From JARKQH01 sp964631605 (GTDB lineage Bacteria > Verrucomicrobiota > Verrucomicrobiia > Limisphaerales > UBA8199): a stretch of DNA of 42,819 nucleotides. Below the pieces are notes generated by a model. That model was not told the origin of the DNA and made no database searches. It saw only the letters and a program-made list of their open reading frames with translations. How positions within the stretch are numbered: the first letter of the stretch is position 1; every line of letters begins with the position of its first letter. Location: the NCBI GenBank assembly GCA_964631605.1, contig CAZVYG010000039.1:1-42819 (forward strand), in the 5' to 3' direction. The translations under genes were made by a program, and so were the position numbers. Below, one piece after another: positions 31,509 through 41,800 of this stretch.

Positions 31509-33599
31509 ATGAAAGAATACCAAGCTGCTGAAATTCGAAACTTCGCTATCGTCGGACATGCCTCTTGCGGAAAAACCATGCTCAGCGAGGCCATGCTGGC
31601 TTGCGCCGGCGTGATCAATCGCATGGGAAGCATCGCCGCGGGTTCCACCGTCTCGGACTACCATGACAGCGAGCAGCAGCGGCAGATTTCGGTTTCGGCC
31701 ACGCTCATGCATCTGGAGTGGCTGAATAAGAAGTTCAACCTGATTGATTGCCCCGGTTACGCGGATTTCCTGGGCGAGAGCCTGGGCGCCCTGCGCGTCA
31801 GCGATTTCGCCCTGATCACCGTCCACGCCAACCACGGCGTGGGGGTGGGCACTGACGCGGCCTGGAAGTATGCGACGCAGAACGGCATCCCCAAGATGAT
31901 CGTGGTGAATGCCTTCGACAAGGAAGAGACGGATTTTGAAAAAACCCTGGCCCAAATCCGCGAGCATTTCGGCGAGCGGGTTTTTCCGCTCACCCTTCCG
32001 GTCAATCCGGGCCCCGGCTTCAACCAGGTTCTGGACGTGCCGCGCAGCGAGGTCATTACCTTTGCGGGCGACCGCAGCGGGAAGTACACCGAGGCGGCGG
32101 CCACGGGGCCGTGGGCCGAGCGGGCGAAGGAACTGCACGGCCAGTTGATCGAATTCATTGCCGAATCGGACGACGCCCTCATGGAGAAATTCTTTGCCCA
32201 GGGCGGGTTGTCGGAAGAAGAGATGCGTGCCGGTCTCCATGCCGCCATCCAGAGGCAGGTGTTTACCCCGCTGTTTGTCACCTCGGCGGAAAACAACATC
32301 GGCGTGGCGCGGTTGATGGATTTCATCGCCAAGTACGGCTCCTCGCCCGCGGACCGTCCAAAGGTCAAGGGCCAGGATGCCGAAGGCAAGGAGGTCGAGG
32401 TGGCGCTGACCGACCCGGACCCGGTGCTCTACGTGTTCAAGACCATGAGCGAGGCGCAGTTTGGCGAGCTGTCTTTTTTCCGAGTCTATTCCGGTTCCAT
32501 CAAGTTCGGCACCGAATTGGCCAACACCAGCCGGCGCAGCACGGAAAAGATTGGCCAGATTTACATTCTGAATGGGAAAACCCGGACCAGTGTGCCCACC
32601 CTCAACGCCGGCGACCTTGGGGCGGTGGTGAAACTGAAGGACACGCATACCGGCGACACGCTGTGCGGCGGCAAACGAACGGTCATTTTGCCGCGGGTCG
32701 AGTATCCCAAGCCCAACATTCACGCCGCCCTCAAGAGCAGCGTCAAAGGGGAGGAGGACAAAATTGCCTCGGGCCTGGCCGCCCTTCACCACGAGGACCC
32801 CACCTTTCTTTACATGGTGGATGCGGAACTGCGCCAGACCATCGTTTCGGCCCAGGGCGAGCTGCACCTGGAAGTCATCGCCGACCGCCTCCGCAAGCGG
32901 TTCAATGTCCACGTCGAGCTGGTCGAGCCGCGCGTGCGCTACCGCGAAACCATCAAGGGCCGGGGCGAGTCCAAGTACCGCCACAAGAAACAAACCGGCG
33001 GCGCCGGGCAGTTTGCGGAAGTGTGGATGCGCATCGAACCCAAGCCGCGTGACACGGGGGTGGAATTCACCCAAAGCCTCACTGGGCAGAACGTGGACCG
33101 GGTGTTTGTGCCGTCGGTCGAGAAGGGCGTGATGAAGGCGTGCGAAGAAGGCATTCTGGCGGGGTACCGGGTCGTGGACGTGAAAATTGATTTTTACGAC
33201 GGCAAAATGCACCCGGTGGATTCCAAGGACATCGCCTTCCAGATTGCCGGGTATTTCGGTTTCAAGGAATGCTTCAATGCCGCCCGTCCCTGCCTGCTCG
33301 AGCCGATCCACCTGGTCGAAATCCGCATTCCCGAGGATTGCATGGGCAAGGTCATGGGCGACCTGTCGAGCCGCCGCGGCAAAATCCAGGGCATGGACAT
33401 GGACGGCGGGTTCCAGGTGATCCGGGCGCATGTTCCCGCCAAGGAACTTTACCGCTACTCGAGCACCCTGCGCTCGCTGACCGGCGGCCGGGGCATCCAT
33501 ACCGAGTCGTTCAGTCACTACGAGGAAATGCCGCGCGACGCGGAAGCCAGGGTGATCGAGGAAAGCAAGAAGGCCAAAGCCCAGCAGGAAGCGGAGTAA
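31509..33599 (+). CDS. Divergent elongation factor G paralogue (EF-G-2-like)
   Basis: A 696-residue translation GTPase. G1 is GHASCGKT (residues 16-23). G3 is DCPGY (80-84), where the catalytic His of normal EF-G (DTPGH) is Tyr84. G4 reads NAFDK (normally NKxD) and G5 TSAEN. Domains II to V are present: domain IV has QTGGAGQFAEVWMRIEP, and the C-terminal domain V is intact (MGKVMGDLSSRRGKIQGMD). Tyr at this position and an altered G4 are known in EF-G-2-type paralogues such as the T. thermophilus protein, which bind GTP but may not be the main elongation factor. The regular fusA is not in the window. The gene stands alone with a near-leaderless promoter. Confidence 0.88.
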   Translation: MKEYQAAEIRNFAIVGHASCGKTMLSEAMLACAGVINRMGSIAAGSTVSDYHDSEQQRQISVSATLMHLEWLNKKFNLIDCPGYADFLGESLGALRVSDFALITVHANHGVGVGTDAAWKYATQNGIPKMIVVNAFDKEETDFEKTLAQIREHFGERVFPLTLPVNPGPGFNQVLDVPRSEVITFAGDRSGKYTEAAATGPWAERAKELHGQLIEFIAESDDALMEKFFAQGGLSEEEMRAGLHAAIQRQVFTPLFVTSAENNIGVARLMDFIAKYGSSPADRPKVKGQDAEGKEVEVALTDPDPVLYVFKTMSEAQFGELSFFRVYSGSIKFGTELANTSRRSTEKIGQIYILNGKTRTSVPTLNAGDLGAVVKLKDTHTGDTLCGGKRTVILPRVEYPKPNIHAALKSSVKGEEDKIASGLAALHHEDPTFLYMVDAELRQTIVSAQGELHLEVIADRLRKRFNVHVELVEPRVRYRETIKGRGESKYRHKKQTGGAGQFAEVWMRIEPKPRDTGVEFTQSLTGQNVDRVFVPSVEKGVMKACEEGILAGYRVVDVKIDFYDGKMHPVDSKDIAFQIAGYFGFKECFNAARPCLLEPIHLVEIRIPEDCMGKVMGDLSSRRGKIQGMDMDGGFQVIRAHVPAKELYRYSSTLRSLTGGRGIHTESFSHYEEMPRDAEARVIEESKKAKAQQEAE

Positions 33600-33824
33600 A
33601 CCCTTTCCAGGGACCGCTGCGGGGCCGCTCGGCGCCAACTGCGGCCGGGGAATTGCCGGCGCGTCTGGGGAGGACGCCCTGACGTTTGGCTTCGCGTTGG
33701 CTGGGGCGCCAAAGCGCGGCGTCGCGAGTGTCGGCGCCCGACCGGTTTTGCGGCCGGGAATTCAAACGCTGATCAGGGCCGGTGCACGGGCGGAACCGGG
33801 AAGCATTCAATACAGTCAGTGGCG

Positions 33825-34826
33825 ATGCAGCACGGCGACGACACAAAAACCCAGGAAGGTTCCCATGTGAATGGGGCGGATGGCCCGGGCCGGATGGTCC
33901 TTTCGGTCGTCTCGCTGGCGTTGGTGATTTCCCTCACCCTTTTCATCCTTTACCGGCTCTCGGGCGCGCGGAGCTCCGCCGTGGTGGTTTATTGCGCCCA
34001 GGATCAGGTTTATGCCGAGCCGGTGCTCCGCGAGTTCGAGCGCGCCACCGGCCTGAAAGTGGGGATCGTGTATGACAGCGAGGCGGTCAAGACGGTTGGG
34101 CTGGCCAACCGGCTGCTGGCGGAAAGAGCTCATCCTCAGGCCGACGTGTTCTGGGGGAACGAGGAAATGCGCACGCGCCAGCTTGCCGCCGAAGGCGTGT
34201 TTCGCGAAACCCGCGGCTGGGCGGCTTTCGGGTATCGCAGCCGCCGGGTGGTCATCAATACCAACCTCGTTTCCCTGGCTGACGCCCCGCGGTCGCTGCT
34301 CGAGCTCACCAATCGGCAGTGGCAGGGCAAGGTGGTGCTCGCCTACCCCCTCTTCGGCACCACCGCCACCCACTTTCACGCCTTGCGCCGGCACTGGCCG
34401 GAGGAAACCTGGCGCGGGTGGTGCCGCGGCCTGGTCGAGAATCAATGCCGGCTGGTGGATGGCAACTCGGTGGTGGTCAAATGGGTGGGCAAAGGCGAGG
34501 CATGGGTCGGCTTGACCGATTCGGATGACATTGCCGCCGGACAACGCGAAGGGCTGCCGGTGGCGGCTCTGCCGCTGGGGCCGGAAGCCCTGCTCATCCC
34601 GACCACCGTCGGCGTGATTCGGGGCGCGCCTCATCCCGAGGCTGCCCAGCGCCTGTTCGACCATCTGCAGAGCCCGGCCGTGGCCGAGCGGCTGGTGCGC
34701 GAAAACGCCCTCGAAGGAGCTTCCCTCGCCGAGGCGCAAGGTTCAACGCTGCGGGTGGATTGGGAGGGCTTGCTCGCGCGCCTGAATGAGACCACGGAAA
34801 TCCTCCGGCAAACCTTCCTGAGGTAG
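33825..34826 (+). CDS. Membrane-anchored extracellular solute-binding protein (ferric-type SBP)
   Basis: A 333-residue periplasmic-binding-protein fold. The sequence after the membrane segment, VVVYCAQDQVYAEPVLREFERATGLKV, is the typical start of Fe3+/thiamine-type binding proteins (PF13343/SBP_bac_8), and ADVFWGNEEM, VVINTNLV and DSDDIAAGQ are consistent. A 24-residue hydrophilic N-terminus precedes a long hydrophobic helix (MVLSVVSLALVISLTLFILY) with no lipobox and no evident signal-peptidase site, so it seems to be an uncleaved membrane anchor. No ABC permease or ATPase gene is next to it, so its transporter is elsewhere or it works without one. ATG 33825 and GTG 33819 are two possible starts. 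Confidence 0.78.
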   Translation: MQHGDDTKTQEGSHVNGADGPGRMVLSVVSLALVISLTLFILYRLSGARSSAVVVYCAQDQVYAEPVLREFERATGLKVGIVYDSEAVKTVGLANRLLAERAHPQADVFWGNEEMRTRQLAAEGVFRETRGWAAFGYRSRRVVINTNLVSLADAPRSLLELTNRQWQGKVVLAYPLFGTTATHFHALRRHWPEETWRGWCRGLVENQCRLVDGNSVVVKWVGKGEAWVGLTDSDDIAAGQREGLPVAALPLGPEALLIPTTVGVIRGAPHPEAAQRLFDHLQSPAVAERLVRENALEGASLAEAQGSTLRVDWEGLLARLNETTEILRQTFLR

Positions 34827-34879
34827 AGGCGGAGGGGGACCCAAGGCAGCCCCCGACGGGGCAACCTGGCCCAAGAGGT

Positions 34880-37192
34880 CTAGAGATGCTCGATTGCCCG
34901 GGCAATCTGGTGGCGGCGCATTTCAATTGGCCCGCCGTCGGGAGTGAATTCAGTCATACTGCGGGTGATGTTTTCCGGAACCTCCAGCAGCTTTTCATAT
35001 TCCTGCACCTTTTCCGCGCTCAAGTTCGCGCGGCGCTGATTCAACTTGTTCCGAAGAATGGTCAGATACTCGTAGTCCTCAATGCCGTCGCGCAACTGTT
35101 CCCAACGAATCGAATCAACCGGCCCTTCCATCACCGGGCGGGCAGGATTTCCGGAAGCCGCCTCCAATGGAGGATAAATAAACCGGCCGTCCCCATTTCC
35201 CCACGGGGACTTCTTCCCGGCTGGGGTTCCGTATCCCGTCATCCAGCTCATCGGGTCCAGCAGGGGATTTTGCATTTTCCCCGGCTCGGGATACGCCGTG
35301 TCGCTGGTCCAGTAATTGCATTGCCAGACCAGGATGCCGTTGATGTCCCGCTGGAAGGTCTGCCACAGCCAGATGCGCATTTCCGGGGCCGGATGATCCA
35401 GAAACAGGCCGGCATAGGGCGCCTTGGGTCCCGTGCAGACATACCACCAGAAACGTTCGCCCAGCTTCCGGCGCTCCTGGGCGGTTTTGTGGTCGTATTG
35501 ATCGGAAATGGGGCACCAGAGATTCGGCCCGCCAATCAACCCCGGTTCCACCAGTTTGGTGATCATCCGCGGGATGTCGGGGCAATACTGTTTGAGCTTG
35601 TTGAATCCGTTTTGCAGGTAGGGATACTGATCCTCGCTCGGTTCATCGAACCAGTAAATAAAGGCCTTATCCAGCCATCCCCTGGCGCGCAGATGCTCCT
35701 GCACCTGGCGGCAGTAGGAGCTGAGCAGCAAGGGATATTCGGGCGCATCCTCGCCAAAACCCAAGAGGGTCGGTTGCGATAATTCGTGAAAAGTGCCCCC
35801 GCCCATTCCGACCATCGGCACGGAAAACGAGTTGAAGTGGTATTGGTCAAAGGCCCGTGTCATCGCCTTGTCCCAGGCCGCAAAATCAAACGTCGGATGC
35901 AACTGTTGAGCCGGAGCAACCAGCTCCGTGCGTGGCTGGGACTCGAAATCCCCTCCTTGAACCAATTCCTCTCCCGTCTCCAGGTTTTGAATGGAGATGT
36001 CATCAAACCAGACCAGCCCGAGGTTCTCCCCCGTCTCCGTCCAAACGGTGCCCATCAGGTGCAAGCCCACGTATTTGGCGCCCGGTGGGAAATCGGCGAG
36101 TTGGAAGTCGGCACACTGCCACTCCCCACTGCCGGTCAGCACCGTGTCGCGGTTGCGTCCCGACATCCATTTCTTATCGGCGTCGAAATGATTCAACGAA
36201 ACTGTGAACCGATGACCCGGAACAGCCGTGCGATACCACCCCCGGAGGTGCAAACCGTTTGCCGGAATCGGAATCAAGGGGAGATAAGTCACTTCGACCA
36301 CCTTGCCCGGCTGGTCGTCATAGATCAGCAGGGCGCCCTTTCCGGAATGGTGCTCGTTTTGAACCCGCCGCAGATGACTCCATTGGTCCCATTGGCTCCG
36401 GGGTGGTTGCACGTTGGGCCAGGTCACTTTGAAGGAATCCAGCGGTGCGGGATCGTAAGGCGAGATATGGTGCGCAGCCAGGTTGGCCCAGTATTTGTCC
36501 AAAACCTGGCGTTTGGCTTCCTCGGTCGCCAGGCGCTGATAACGAAAGACTTCGCCAGGCGAAAAGCCGAATGCGGTCTGGCAGGTCATTTGATCCGGCA
36601 GTGCAAAATCATACACGGTCAGCTCCAGGGGAACGGCCGCCTGCCATTCGTCTGAATGCATCCGCAAGGTGCTCTTGTGGATTCCAGGGGCCACATCTGA
36701 AGCCACGTGGACGCGAATCCAAAAGGCCTGGTTGGTCCCCGCGGGCAAATCAATGGCTGCCCGCACAGGCATCAGGGGATCCGGCCACAAACCCGCCCGG
36801 GTGCTGTTATCGGTCGGTGTCGTGACATTGAGATAGGTTGCCTGCAGAACGTCCACTTCATTGGAGAGAACCGTTTTCCGGCCTGGCCCCGCGAACGATC
36901 CGGCCTGGACGGTCAGATGATGCAATGTCAGCGCTGGGCGAACGATCACCTGCACCGCCTCGTATTCATTGCGCGCACAGCGTATCTGCACGGCGGCACT
37001 CTGCGGCCCGAGTGGCGCCGTGTCCGGCCGGACCTTTGCACTGCTCGAGAGAGTCCACCAAAGCACCGCATTGGTTCCCCCCTGCGGAAGCCGTCCGCCC
37101 AACTGAATGTCTTGCGCGGCACCTCCAGCCAGCGACCCAAGCAACATGCCCGTCACCGCCCCAACGCCCATTCGCCTCGTTATAAAGATCAT
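34880..37192 (-). CDS. Secreted DUF4091 / GH123-like glycoside hydrolase with inserted carbohydrate-binding-like module
   Basis: A 770-residue exported protein; the signal peptide lies after MIFITRR (GVGAVTGMLLGSLAGGAAQ). An N-terminal beta-domain contains a Pro-rich segment. At about residues 250-420 an inserted beta-rich module (LHLRGWYRTAVPGHRFTVSL ... YVGLHLMGTVWTETG ... LVWFDDISI) resembles a carbohydrate-binding domain. The rest is the DUF4091 catalytic-type domain: FNSFSVPMVGMGGG, IYWFDEPSEDQYPYL (candidate acidic residues), GILVWQCNYWTSD, and the closing RDGIEDYEYLTILRNKL. Members are thought to act on N-acetylhexosamine-type glycans, but this one is untested. ATG 37192 is used; an in-frame GTG at 37222 would lengthen the N-terminus by ten charged residues. 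It converges with the binding-protein gene. Confidence 0.85.
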   Translation of the reverse strand: MIFITRRMGVGAVTGMLLGSLAGGAAQDIQLGGRLPQGGTNAVLWWTLSSSAKVRPDTAPLGPQSAAVQIRCARNEYEAVQVIVRPALTLHHLTVQAGSFAGPGRKTVLSNEVDVLQATYLNVTTPTDNSTRAGLWPDPLMPVRAAIDLPAGTNQAFWIRVHVASDVAPGIHKSTLRMHSDEWQAAVPLELTVYDFALPDQMTCQTAFGFSPGEVFRYQRLATEEAKRQVLDKYWANLAAHHISPYDPAPLDSFKVTWPNVQPPRSQWDQWSHLRRVQNEHHSGKGALLIYDDQPGKVVEVTYLPLIPIPANGLHLRGWYRTAVPGHRFTVSLNHFDADKKWMSGRNRDTVLTGSGEWQCADFQLADFPPGAKYVGLHLMGTVWTETGENLGLVWFDDISIQNLETGEELVQGGDFESQPRTELVAPAQQLHPTFDFAAWDKAMTRAFDQYHFNSFSVPMVGMGGGTFHELSQPTLLGFGEDAPEYPLLLSSYCRQVQEHLRARGWLDKAFIYWFDEPSEDQYPYLQNGFNKLKQYCPDIPRMITKLVEPGLIGGPNLWCPISDQYDHKTAQERRKLGERFWWYVCTGPKAPYAGLFLDHPAPEMRIWLWQTFQRDINGILVWQCNYWTSDTAYPEPGKMQNPLLDPMSWMTGYGTPAGKKSPWGNGDGRFIYPPLEAASGNPARPVMEGPVDSIRWEQLRDGIEDYEYLTILRNKLNQRRANLSAEKVQEYEKLLEVPENITRSMTEFTPDGGPIEMRRHQIARAIEHL

Positions 37193-37292
37193 CTCGTTTT
37201 TGGACCTTTTTTTCTCGGACACATGATGCCCCGCCCACCCGTTCGGAAGCGATCGGAAATTGGCTTTTGCGCGTCCGTTTTTGCTGAACGCT

Positions 37293-37320
37293 GCGCGGGC
37301 GAACCCGGCTTCGCCCGCGC
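37293..37320. terminator. Strong hairpin downstream of the broken oxidoreductase
   Basis: A perfect 11-bp stem GCGCGGGCGAA (37293-37303) / TTCGCCCGCGC (37310-37320) with a 6-nt loop CCCGGC, 12 bp beyond the oxidoreductase stop. No T-run follows on either strand, so the termination mechanism is unclear. Confidence 0.55.
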
Positions 37321-37332
37321 GGGGGCCAGGGC

Positions 37333-38613
37333 TCAGATCAGGATCTTTTTCCCGGCCTCGTCGAACTTGGCCACCTTCTCGTGCAAAAGGCTGAGCATGG
37401 CCATGTTCAGCGCCGCCTGCACATGGAGCCCGAACTCGACGTCGCTCACCGGCTTTTGGCGGCTTCGCACGCAGGTGAAGAAATTTTCCCAGTGTTTGGG
37501 CGTGGGGTCCAGCTTGCCGGCGGGGTAAACGCGCGGTTCACCTTTCGGAGGCACGAGGGTGATGCTGTCGAACCCGGCATTCCACTCGCCCGGGTTTTGC
37601 AAAGTCAGCGTTCCCTCGTCGCCGCGAATGCAGGCTTCCGGCGGATAATCATTGGCCAGGGTGCACGGCAGGACGATGGACAGTTTCTCCGGATAATCCA
37701 GGCACATGTTGAAGGTGTCGGGCACTTCCCGGTCGTAGGTGTTGTATTTGAAGATGCCGCCGGAGGCGACCGCGCGCATCGGGAACTTCAGGCCGAGGGC
37801 GCTTACGAAGGGCGTAAAGACGTGGGGGAATAGATCCGTGCACGGCCCGCCCGCGTAGTCCAGGTATTTCCGCCAACTGAAGAACCGCTGCACCGTAAAC
37901 GGCACCTTCGGCGCGTCGCCCAGAAACGCGTCCCAGTCGAGGTCCGGCCCGGGCTGGGCTTCCGGGTCGGGGATGGGCATGCGCTCGCCCTAGTCGCCGC
38001 GCCGGTAGAAGCCCAGTGACACCAGTTGCACGCGGCCGACCGCGCCCTGCTGCACCAGTTCCCGCACTTTCTGCCAGGCCGGGCTGGAATTGCCCTGGTT
38101 GCCGATTTGCACCACGCGCTGGAGCTTGAGCGTTTCCTCATAAAAGCGGCGCGCCAGATCGAATTGCGACCAATGGCCCATCGGTTTTTCGCAGTACACG
38201 TCCTTGCCCGCGTGGATGGCATCCAGGGCCTGGGGAACATGGAGCCGGTCAGGCGTGGCGATACAAACGACATCCACATTCGCATCCGCCAGCAGTTCCT
38301 TGTGTTTCATATAGGGCTGAGCCCCGGTGCGCTGGGCCGCTTCATTCAAGCGATAGCGGTAAACGTCGCAGACCGCCGTCACCCGCACCTTCTCGCCCTG
38401 CTCCGCCAGGCGCTGCACCGTGGCGATGTGGCTCGAACCGCGGCCGCCCACGCCAATAAAGCCCACCCCAAGGGTGTCATTAGCTCCCAGCACCCGGCCG
38501 CGGGCCAGGTAGGGCGCAGCGCTCCACGCGCCCAGCGCGGCAACAGCTTTGGCGCTGGTTTGGATAAAGTCCCGGCGATTCAATCCCCTGAACATGACGT
38601 TGGTGGTCTTCAT
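37333..38613 (-). pseudogene. Tat-exported Gfo/Idh/MocA oxidoreductase with one in-frame amber codon
   Basis: A single reading frame of 427 codons interrupted only by TAG at 37990-37992. Before it: twin-arginine signal NRRDFIQTSAKAVAALG, Rossmann loop GVGFIGVGGRGSSH, AVCDVYRYR, CIATPDRLHVPQ, YCEKPMGH and LVSLGFYRRGD. After it: GERMPIPDPEAQPGPDLDWD, YLDYAGGPCTDLFPH and GLKFPMRAVASGG. In relatives of this family I recall RRGDWGERMPIP, so TAG replaces TGG (Trp), a one-base change. No frameshift and no other defect is seen. Genes elsewhere in the window end in TAG (ubiE, binding protein), so TAG is a normal stop. The gene makes either two fragments or a read-through product, or it reflects a sequence error. 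Start ATG 38613. It is divergent from the GH2 gene and may act on sugars it releases. Confidence 0.85.
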
Positions 38614-38769
38614 AGGCAGTAATAGACGGCATGAATGCTGGCGGCCGCGCGACGACGCTGCCACGTCCACCAGCGAATGGATGCATGTCGGGAGGGTTGT
38701 AACGCTCAAGCCGGCGGAGCGCAAGTCGCAAGCGAAGCTTCCCCCAGCCATTCGCGGGAGTTTTTGACC

Positions 38770-38798
38770 TTGACATTGGCGGCGGCGCGGAGTATGAG
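38770..38798 (+). promoter_or_regulatory. Candidate promoter giving a near-leaderless GH2 transcript
   Basis: TTGACA (38770-38775), a 17-bp spacer and TATGAG (38793-38798). The ATG at 38804 follows the -10 box by only five bases, the same geometry as at the EF-G-like gene. No ribosome-binding site is present upstream. Confidence 0.55.
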
Positions 38799-38803
38799 GG
38801 GGC

Positions 38804-41800
38804 ATGAGCGTTGTGCGACGGGACGGCCAGCCGAGCGAGCTGACTTTCGGGCGGTTTTTCAACCGCAACCGGCGGCCAGCGGGGCGGCGATTCGCCGGCG
38901 TCGGGGCAGGGTTGGCGGTCTTGCTTTTCTGCGGCTGGGCCGGTTGCGTGAGGGCGGAGATTTACACGCCACCGGTGTCCGGTCGCGCCCGGATCAATCT
39001 GAATGCCGGCTGGCGGTTCCTGCGCCAGGATGCTCCCGCGGCGTCAAATCCAGCCTACGACGATTCCGCGTGGTCGGTCGTGGACCTGCCACACACTTGG
39101 AACAACCTTGATGGACAGGACGGTGGCAACAATTATTACCGCGGCCCGGGCTGGTACCGGCGGCACTACGCGCTGGGGGCCGAAGCGGCCGGGCGGCGTT
39201 GTTTCCTCAAGTTCGATGGGGCCAACATCGTCACCGAGGTCTGGGTGAACGGCAGTTACGCCGGCCAGCATCAAGGCGGTTTTGCGGCGTTTGTGTTCGA
39301 TGTCACCGCGCAGCTCAATCCCGGCGCGGACAACGTGATCGCCGTGCGCGTCAGCAACGCTTCCTTCACCAACATCCCGCCGTTGTCCGCAGATTTTACT
39401 TTCTACGGGGGGCTTTACCGGGACGTGCACCTGCTGCTGACCGACCCCGCCCATATCACGCCGCTGGACCACGGCTCGCCCGGCGTCTATTTGCGAACGA
39501 CCAACGTCTCCGCCGGCGCGGCGGACCTGCAGGTCACCGCGCTGGTTTCAAATGCGGGCCCGGCGGCCGCCGCCCTCGTGCTGCGGGCGGTGGTTACTGA
39601 CGCCGGCTCGAACATCGTTGCCGTGCTGACCAACGGGCTGACGCTGCCGCCCGGCGCGCTGTCCAACGCGGTGCTCGGCGCCACGATCCATAACCCGCGC
39701 CTGTGGGACGGTCTCCACGACCCGTATTTGTATCGGGTGTATGCGGAAGTGCGCCAGGGGGATGAGGTGGTGGATTGGGTGAGCCAGCCGCTGGGATTCC
39801 GCTGGTTCAGCGTGGACCCGAATCAGGGCTTTCTGCTCAACGGCCGCGGCTACCCGTTGCGCGGGGTCAACCTGCACCAGGACTGGCTGGACCGCGGCTG
39901 GGCGATTGGGCCGGCCGAGCGGGCGACAAATTTCGCCATCATCCGCGAGCTGGGGGCCAACACGATTCGCCTGGCGCATTACCAGCACGCCGAGCATACC
40001 TATCAACTGGCGGATGAAAGCGGCATGGTGCTTTGGACGGAGGTGCCCCTGATCAACCGGATCACCGAATCACCGGAGTTTTATGAGAACTCGAAGCAGC
40101 AGCTCCGGGAGTTGATTCGGCAGAATTACAATCATCCGTCGGTGGTCTGCTGGGGGCTCTTCAACGAAATCACGCTCTCGAGCGGGCCGCCGGTCACCAA
40201 CCTGGTGCGCGAGCTGGCGTTGCTGGCCAAGGCGGAAGACCCGACCCGGCCTTCGACCGCCGCCTCGGCGGCCTCGGACAGCCATCTGTCGAACTGGTAT
40301 TCGGACATCGTCTCGTTCAACAAGTACTATGGGTGGTATGGCGGCACCTTCCCGGGCTTCGGCTCGTGGGCCGATACGATCCACGCCAATTACCCGACGC
40401 GCTGCATCGGGGTGAGCGAGTACGGCGCCGGCGCCAGCATTTGGCACCACAGCGAGGATCCCGTCGCCCAGCCCGCCCCCGCCGGACCGTTCCATCCCGA
40501 GGAATGGCAGAACCTCTTCCACGAGTCGCACTGGCAGCAGATCAAGGCGCGCCCCTGGCTCTGGGCCACGCATATCTGGAACCTGTTCGATTTCGGGGTG
40601 GACTCGCGGAACGAGGGCGACACCCCCGGCCGCAACGACAAGGGCCTGGTCACCTACGACCGCCAGCGCCGCAAAGACGCCTTCTATTGGTACCAGGCCA
40701 ATTGGACCACCAACCCCATGGTGCACATCACCGGGCACACTTTCACCAATCGCCTCGCCTTTAACCTCACCGCCAAGGTCTATGCCAACTGCGACTCGGT
40801 CGAGCTGTTTCACAACGGCGTTTCCCAGGGCGTCGCCACCAGCACCAACTGCATCTTCACCTGGCCGTTGACGCTGGTGTTCGGCTCAAACACCGTCTCG
40901 GTCATCGGCACCAAGGGCACCCGCACCGTCAGCGATGCGCTGGTCTGGACGCTGCTGCCCCAGCCGTTTCGCGGCCAGCCGCTGGCCATTCCTGGCCGCA
41001 TCCAGGCCGAGGAGTTCAATCTCGGGCCGGAGGGGGTCGCTTATCAGGACAGCGACCCGGCGAACACCGGCGGCGCCTATCGCACCAATGAACCGGTGGA
41101 TATCGAGGTCTGCCGCGACACCGGCGGAGGCTTCGATGTGACGGCGCTGGCGGCCGGCGAATGGCTGGCGTATGACGTGAGGGTCGCGTCAGCCGGCTAT
41201 TACACCGCCCAATTGCGCCTGGCCGCAACGAACCCCTCGAGCGTGGTGCGGCTGCGGCTGGATGGCCAGGACCTCGCCGGCCCCATCCTCGTGCCCAACA
41301 CCGGCGGCACCCAGACTTGGCAAACCGTCACCGTCACCAACCTGCAGCTTCCCGCCGGCGCCCATGAGCTGCGCGTCGCGGCCGACACGGGCGTCTGCAA
41401 CCTGAACTGGCTGTCGTTTGCGTTCCAACCGTCGCCCGGCGCGTTCACGCTCAAAATCAACTACCAGACCACCAACGCCGCCACTCCGGCCGCGTACTTG
41501 AAGGACACCGGCCTGGTCTTCGGCAATCGGGGCAACGGCCATGCCTACGGTTGGGACGGCGACAACACGGCCAACACCCGCGAGCGCAATTCGACCAACT
41601 CGGCGGACAAACGCTACGACACTCTCACCCACCTCCAGAAATCCAGCAATGTCACCTGGGAGGTCACCGTGCCCAACGGCCGCTACACCGTCCATGCCGT
41701 CGCGGGCGACCCCGGTTACACCGACAGTCGCCACGAGCTGCTGGCCGAGACCGCGCCGCTGGTCTCCGGCCGGCCGGCCAGCGACCGCTTGTGGGTCGAG

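Noticed and set aside
37990..37992. Amber codon reassignment or Pyl/Sec-type recoding
   Set aside because: Other genes in the window end in TAG, no recoding element or special tRNA is visible, and the site is a simple Trp position.
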